A stretch of 37,445 bases of DNA from DATILL01 sp035476575 (GTDB lineage Bacteria > Actinomycetota > Actinomycetes > Mycobacteriales > JACQDL01): contig DATILL010000141.1 of the NCBI GenBank assembly GCA_035476575.1, positions 1-37,445 on the forward strand, read 5' to 3'. Under the pieces are notes generated by a model. That model searched no databases. It was not told where the DNA came from and saw only the letters and a list, made by a program, of their open reading frames with translations. The position numbers were made by a program, and so were the translations under genes. The first letter of the stretch is position 1, and every line of letters begins with the position of its first letter. This document shows positions 33,587-37,445 of this stretch, piece after piece.

Positions 33587-34267
33587 ATGGACGCAGGGCC
33601 GATGAACGCCGGACCAGTAAACGCACGGCCGGCGGTTGTCTGGGTGGTGGCCGGGGCGCCCGGCGCGGGGAAGTCGACCGTGGCCGGGCTGCTGCTGGCC
33701 GGGCTGCGGCCGGCCCCGGCGCTGCTGGACAAGGACACGCTGTACGGCGGGTTCGTCGCCGAGGTGCTGGCGGCGCACGGCCGGCCGCCTGGCGAACGCG
33801 AGGGGACGTGGTACGACCGGCACGTCAAGGCACACGAGTATGCCGGGATGACGGCCGCAGCACGGCAGATCCGGCGTGCCGGCTGCCCGGTGCTGCTGGT
33901 CGCGCCGTTCACCGGGCAGATCCGCGACCCGTCCCAGTGGCGGTCCTGGACGGCGGAGCTCGGCGGTGAGCCGGTCCAGCTTGTCTGGGTACGCAGCGAC
34001 CGGCCGACCCTACATGCCCGGCTGGCTGCCCGGGGGCTCGACCGGGACACCGGGAAGCTCGCGGCGTTCGACGCCTTCGTGGCCCGGATACGGCCCGACG
34101 AACCGCCCGACGTGGCACACCGGCAGGTCGACAACCGGCACGGCGCCCCGCCGCTGACCGACCAGGTCGCCGCCCTGCTCGCCCGCCCCGCGACAGGTGG
34201 CGATGCGGCGCGGGTAGCTGGCCCGGCCGGGACGAACGTGCGAAGCTGTCCAGGTGAGCATAGGTAA
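33587..34267 (+). CDS. P-loop kinase/AAA-like ATPase (zeta-toxin-like fold)
   Basis: 226-aa P-loop protein: Walker A GAPGAGKST (residues 23-31) after a hydrophobic strand VVWVVA, then LLDKDTLYGGFVAEVL (acidic residue at the substrate site), GTWYDRHVKAHEYAGM, a strand PVLLVAPFTGQIRDP and WVRSDRPTLHARLAARGLDR, an Arg-rich lid as in small-molecule kinases. It belongs to the broad gluconate kinase/chloramphenicol phosphotransferase/zeta-toxin group; the substrate is not identifiable, and no epsilon-type antitoxin is adjacent, so a toxin role is not claimed. ATG 33587 or 33602 may be the start. A short direct repeat (CACGTTCAYGCTGGACGCA) precedes it. The 3' end overlaps the DUF5302 gene by 14 bp. 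Confidence 0.82.
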   Translation: MDAGPMNAGPVNARPAVVWVVAGAPGAGKSTVAGLLLAGLRPAPALLDKDTLYGGFVAEVLAAHGRPPGEREGTWYDRHVKAHEYAGMTAAARQIRRAGCPVLLVAPFTGQIRDPSQWRSWTAELGGEPVQLVWVRSDRPTLHARLAARGLDRDTGKLAAFDAFVARIRPDEPPDVAHRQVDNRHGAPPLTDQVAALLARPATGGDAARVAGPAGTNVRSCPGEHR

Positions 34268-34466
34268 GGAGACCGAGACCGACCACGACGGTCCCGATGA
34301 CGACGTACGGCGTAAGTTCCGCGAGGCGCTGGACCGCAAGCACGGCCAGCATCCCGACTCGGCCGACGTAGCCGAGGCAGCCGACGGGAAGGGCTCCTCG
34401 AAGGTGCACGGCGCGCACGGCCCGGCGCGCAACCAGCGCTCGTTCCGCCGCAAGAGCGGCGGCTGA
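34254..34466 (+). CDS. DUF5302 small acidic/basic protein
   Basis: 70-aa protein of the actinobacterial DUF5302 family: acidic N-terminus (TETDHDGPDDD), core DVRRKFREALDRKHGQH, and conserved C-terminal SKVHGAHGPARNQRSFRRKS. Function unknown; probably a small nucleoid- or ribosome-associated protein given the basic tail (inference). GTG at 34254 is inside the end of the P-loop kinase gene, a 14-bp overlap in another frame. Intact, unlike several neighbours. Confidence 0.88.
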   Translation: MSIGKETETDHDGPDDDVRRKFREALDRKHGQHPDSADVAEAADGKGSSKVHGAHGPARNQRSFRRKSGG

Positions 34467-34906
34467 GCCAACCCAGTCTCGCCAGGGCTGGGGACGCGGG
34501 CGGGTCAGGGCGGTGAGCAGGGACGCCGACGGGCCGGACACGTCTTCGGGTAGTACGCCGGATCGCCGCTACGACAGCCGGCGCAGGGCCTGGTGACTGC
34601 GATCGGCTTCCCCCGCATCCGGCTGGCCGCACCTGCGAGCCCGCCCCTGCTGGCCGACGTCGCCCGCGCCCAGCTCGCCATCCGGCAAGCCTGCCTCCGC
34701 TGGCCCTCCATCCGCCAGTCCGACACCAGCGCACTTTGCCATGGCAGAGTGCGGCAGTGTGGTTCCATAGGTTGTGACCGATAGTCGATGCGGCGGTCTT
34801 CCTGCCAGGGGCACACGGTGCGGCACGTTCCGTGTCAGAGGCGGCAGATAGCGTCGCGCCGGCGACCGTGGTCGCCACCCTACGTCGGGCAGGGAGCGCA
34901 CTGAAC
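34467..34906. other. Gap upstream of the TAC locus with a 22-bp palindrome
   Basis: No supported gene; short open frames on both strands (such as 34593-34784 plus and 34505-34816 minus) lack recognisable domains. A near-perfect palindrome, GCACTTTGCC/ATGGCAGAGTGC (34731-34752, one T/G mispair), lies about 155 bp before the HigBA start and may be its operator, since HigA-type antitoxins autoregulate. TTGTGACC and TATCGGT-like AT-richer words follow it. Confidence 0.4.
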
Positions 34907-35785
34907 ATGGCGAGCCACCGCGAGCAAGCGGACGAAGGCCGAAGAACGGAGCCTGAGAGAAGCGTCGCCAAAGCTCGGAGCTGGGTCTGGTTTCGGACCG
35001 ATCCGGCTGGCCGGTCGCCAGCACTGGAGGAGTTTGAGAGGCTGCCGGCCGAGCCGCGGGCCGGCTTGGCGACGCGGATGGAGCGCTACCGCGACGGCAC
35101 GTCCCGGTTCAAGGACGTCGACTCGCTCGGCGACGGCATCTACGAGCTGCGATGCCGTCACCTGAACAACGAGTACCGGCTGCTGTTCACCCTCTGGGGT
35201 CCGCGCTGCGTCGCGCTCACCGTGTTCTCCAAGAATCAGCGGGCGACCCCCCAGCGAGACCTGGACCGGGCCCAGACGAGGGCAGCCGCCTGGCGGGAAG
35301 CCGATGCGCAGAGCGCGACGCCGCCTGCCTCCGACCCGTTCCCAGCCGACGAGCTCGGTCCGCACGTCGAGCAGGCGAAGGCGGACGATCCGGCGTTCCG
35401 GGCCGCCCACGAGGACAGCGAGCAGCAACATCGCATCGTGGACAGCCTCGTTGGCCTGCGCCACAGCTTCGGGCTCTCCCAGTCCGAGGTCGCCCGACGG
35501 ATGGGCGTCAGACAGCCGACCGTGTCCGGCTTCGAGACCGAGGGCAGCGACCCGCGCCTGTCCACGCTGCAGCGATATGCCCGAGCGGTCGGTGCCAGGC
35601 TGCGTCTCGGCGTCGAGGTCCCCCGTACGTGCGACTGGGTCTCCAGCAGCACGATCGCGTACCACGACGGCGACGCGACCGGCACCGACGCCGCCGAGGT
35701 GCACCGCGGTGATGTGGTCAGGAGGTGGGATCCCGCGACGTCGCGTCGGGCCGTCCAGCCAGCCAGGTGGGTCGTCGCGTCGTGA
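34907..35785 (+). CDS. Fused HigB toxin-HigA antitoxin of a TAC system
   Basis: 292-aa single polypeptide joining two proteins that are normally separate. Residues about 24-136 are a RelE/HigB-type mRNA endonuclease (WVWFRTDPAGRSPALEEFER, LGDGIYELRCRHLNNEYRLL, ALTVFSKNQRATPQRDLDRA), resembling Rv1955. Residues about 144-240 are HigA: DPFPADELGPHVEQAKADDP then an Xre HTH SQSEVARRMGVRQPTVSGFE and DPRLSTLQRYARAVGARLRL, almost identical in pattern to Rv1956. Residues 240-292 fit the chaperone-addiction tail. The join (ATPP/ASDPFP) has no linker. ATG 34907 has AGGGAG about 10 nt upstream; a GTG at 34832 is also in frame. Its stop overlaps the chaperone start (GTGA). In TAC systems the chaperone stabilises the antitoxin; a covalent toxin-antitoxin pair changes that logic. 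Confidence 0.88.
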   Translation: MASHREQADEGRRTEPERSVAKARSWVWFRTDPAGRSPALEEFERLPAEPRAGLATRMERYRDGTSRFKDVDSLGDGIYELRCRHLNNEYRLLFTLWGPRCVALTVFSKNQRATPQRDLDRAQTRAAAWREADAQSATPPASDPFPADELGPHVEQAKADDPAFRAAHEDSEQQHRIVDSLVGLRHSFGLSQSEVARRMGVRQPTVSGFETEGSDPRLSTLQRYARAVGARLRLGVEVPRTCDWVSSSTIAYHDGDATGTDAAEVHRGDVVRRWDPATSRRAVQPARWVVAS

Positions 35786-36289
35786 GCACGACCGTCGATG
35801 TGCGCGAAGCTCAGCGAGATGCCGCCCGGGTGGCGGCCATGGCGGAGATCCAGGATGTCCGCCTGCTCCGCTCGGTCGCGGAGCTGGTCCGGATACCCGA
35901 CGCCCAACCGCGGTTGGCCTATCGGCTCGACTCGGACGCCGTGGTTGAGCAGGGCGACGCCGCGGAGCCCTTTGTCGTGCGTGTCACCTATGCGCTGAAG
36001 ATCGCCGACGCGAGCTCGGATGACGACACGGACGGGGACGACGTGTTCGACCGCCCGGACACGATCGTTGCCACGATCGACTTCGAGCTGGCCGCCCTGT
36101 TCGCTCTGGACCGGCCTGAGGACGCCGAGCCAGCCACGGCCGAGGAGCTCGAGGCGTACGCGGTCAGCACGGGGCAGTTCGCGATGTCCCCCCTACGCGA
36201 GGGAGTACATCTATGACGTGACAGGTCGCTTCGCCTTGCCACCGCTGACCCTTGGCGTGCTGCGGCTGCCGGCTCGCAAGAAACGCTGA
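35782..36289 (+). pseudogene. SecB-like TAC chaperone, frameshifted at a C6 run
   Basis: Homologue of M. tuberculosis Rv1957, the SecB-like chaperone of the TAC system. GTG at 35782 overlaps the HigBA stop. The first frame gives AEIQDVRLLRSVAELVR, EPFVVRVTYALKIADASSDD, TIDFELAALFALDRPED and EELEAYAVSTGQFAMSP, then runs into a TGA at 36214-36216. One base over, the family C-terminus continues: YAREYIYDVTGRFALPPLTL, GVLRLPARKKR, stop at 36287-36289. The break is in the six-C run 36188-36193; five C would give an intact protein of about 168 aa. As written the product lacks its last conserved helix and strand. Recent mutation, phase-variable tract or sequencing error are all possible. Confidence 0.88.
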
Positions 36290-36319
36290 CGGGCTCGGTG
36301 TCCCACGGCGGCAGCCCGA

Positions 36320-36377
36320 CGATCATCGAGCTGTTGTCGCTTGTTGATCTCTAACAGCGACAACAGCTCGATGATCG
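36320..36377. repeat. Perfect 22-bp inverted repeat (hairpin family 2, copy 2)
   Basis: Arms 36320-36341 and 36356-36377 are exact reverse complements with a 14-nt loop TGTTGATCTCTAAC. It shares CGATCATCGAGCTGTTG and the loop word GTTGATCTC with 29473-29555. It lies between the convergent TAC chaperone and regulator genes and could be a bidirectional terminator. Confidence 0.93.
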
Positions 36378-36390
36378 ATGGGGTATGGAG

Positions 36391-37346
36391 TCAGATCCAG
36401 CCGAGGCGGGCGGCTTCCACGCCGGCCGCGAACCGGGTCGTCGCGTCCAGCCGCGTCATCAGCCGGTCAACCCGGCGGCGGAGCTGCACCACCGACATCC
36501 CGACCTCGGCGGCCGCCGACTCGTCGGTGTAGCCGGACGCGAGCAGCGCCAGCACCCCGCGGTCCGCATCGCTGACCGGGGCGACCGCCTGGACCGGCCA
36601 GGCCGGTCCGGTCTCCCCTGGGCTCCCCGGTGTCTCCCGCGTCTTCCCCCGCGACGGCGCCCGGCCCGGTCGTCCAGGGCAGCGCCCGAGCCTGCTCCCA
36701 GGCCCGGTTGAAGCGGTTCAGGAAGCTGCGAGCAGGCTGGGCCGGTGGATGATGAGGTCGCCCTGTCGGCTGCTGTCCGCGGGGTCGATCGGCACCATGG
36801 CGACGCGGGCATCCATGATCACCGGCGGCTCCAGCACGTCGACGGTGACCCGCACCTGGGCGCCGTACGCGGTCAGCTCGCGCAGATAGGCCCGGTTCAG
36901 CGCGTCATCAAGCATGGTCACCTCACGGATGAGCGCTTGTCGACGCCGTGGCGCAGGCCGCGCAGGTCCAGCATGCGGGCGGCCGCCAGGGACTCCCGGC
37001 TGTGCGGGCCACCCGGCTGGATGCAGAACACGCTGCCGCGGGCGGCGAAGGACAGCTCTTCCAGCCGCTCTCGCATCTGCTCGGGGCTCTCCACCCGCTC
37101 GACGCCGTCCAGGTCCGGGTGGGCACCCTCCGGACGCCGGCCGAGGTGGGGCGAGACTGTCGCCAGCTCCGACCAGGTGTCAGCCACCGCGCGGTACTGC
37201 CGGAGCAGGCTGTCCTCCAGGTTCTCGATCAGTCGGCCGAGTGCGATCGTCGGGTTCAGCACCGCGACGCCGGACGGGCGAGCGGTGTCGAACCAGGCCA
37301 CGCCGAGCCCGACGAACGCGGCCAGCGCGGCCCGCAGATCGTCCAC
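36391..37346 (-). pseudogene. LuxR-type regulator, multiply frameshifted and N-terminally truncated
   Basis: Remnant of an actinobacterial regulator with a TrmB-like N-terminus and a C-terminal LuxR helix-turn-helix. Segments in order: DDLRAALAAFVGLGVAWFDT to ARMLDLRGLRHGVDKR (stop 36918); then one frame over VTMLDDALNRAYLRELTAYG to LIIHRPSLLAA (stop 36718); then FLNRFNRAWEQARALPW; then VSDADRGVLALLASGYTDES and VVQLRRRVDRLMTRLDATTR ending GVEAARLGWI at 36391. Breaks lie at about 36930-36935, 36721-36729 and 36608-36670. The N-terminal DNA-binding portion expected before GYPVDDLR is missing; repeat array 5 begins there instead. Not functional as written, unless the sequence has several errors. 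Confidence 0.8.
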
Positions 37347-37366
37347 CGGGTAGCCGGTGACCAGAT

Positions 37367-37445
37367 GTGGTGACCAGATGTGGTGACCACAACGCCGTGT
37401 GGTGACCTGTCGTTGGGTCCGGCGCCCGTGTGGTGACCTGTCGGC
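37367..37445. repeat. 50-bp-period repeat array 5 (runs off the window)
   Basis: GTGGTGACC cores start at 37367, 37380, 37399 and 37430, spacings 13, 19 and 31; a further GGTGACC begins at 37356. The first spacing is a variant (CAGAT filler); the rest follow the 19/31 rule, continuing TGTCGTTGGGTCCGGCGCC. It abuts the truncated 5' end of the regulator pseudogene. Confidence 0.9.

Noticed and set aside
33587..34267. Zeta toxin of a type II toxin-antitoxin pair
   Set aside because: Only the P-loop kinase fold is shared; no epsilon antitoxin gene is adjacent, so a toxin label is not supported.
36718..36921. Separate small gene overlapping the upstream frame by GTGA
   Set aside because: Its sequence continues the regulator homology on both sides, so the overlap is a by-product of frameshifts rather than a real gene start.

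Overview
High-GC (about 70%) DNA with GTG starts, GTGA stop/start overlaps and strongly GC-biased third codon positions, from an actinobacterium. Gene content (6C RNA, guaB1, an SCO5389-family protein, DUF5302, a hut cluster without hutG, CHAT/ECF genes) fits Micromonosporaceae best; family level is inference.

Layout. 1-2159: 3' part of a pirin gene, then nagA. 2242-7774 (minus): apparent operon of an S8 subtilase, an ECF-type sigma factor, a small unknown protein and a TPR-CHAT protease. 7911-10672: OmpR-type regulator and histidine kinase on minus, with a divergent membrane-anchored protein. 10955-11065: a 6C small RNA. 11260-16176 (plus): beta-carbonic anhydrase, a GT2/GT-C glycosyltransferase pair, guaB1. 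16509-20951: a repeat-built beta-helix membrane protein whose 3' end overlaps a convergent CPA2 antiporter. 21382-27364 (minus): hutH-hutU-hutF-hutI. 27691-31752: a PolA-like polymerase, an acyl-CoA dehydrogenase and an inositol-monophosphatase-family gene. 31865-37346: a damaged accessory segment with cyanase, ArfB, an SCO5389-family protein, a P-loop kinase, DUF5302, a toxin-antitoxin-chaperone (TAC) locus and a LuxR-type regulator. Four of these genes carry reading-frame breaks; none was seen in the first 31 kb.

Most notable. (1) The TAC locus resembles Mycobacterium tuberculosis Rv1955-Rv1956-Rv1957, but toxin (HigB) and antitoxin (HigA) are one continuous polypeptide, and the SecB-like chaperone is frameshifted at a C6 run. 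(2) Five intergenic arrays carry GTGGTSACC at alternating 19- and 31-bp spacings, a strict 50-bp period; one supplies the nagA stop codon. (3) Two further families of intergenic inverted repeats occur, one sharing words with the arrays. (4) The sigma/subtilase/CHAT operon looks like a signalling or defence-type protease module. (5) The beta-helix protein has ten exact 49-residue repeats.

How the genes work together. The hut genes convert histidine to N-formylglutamate, but no deformylase is in the window. The two glycosyltransferases are translationally coupled and probably decorate a cell-envelope polymer. The remaining genes are mostly separate units divided by the repeats.
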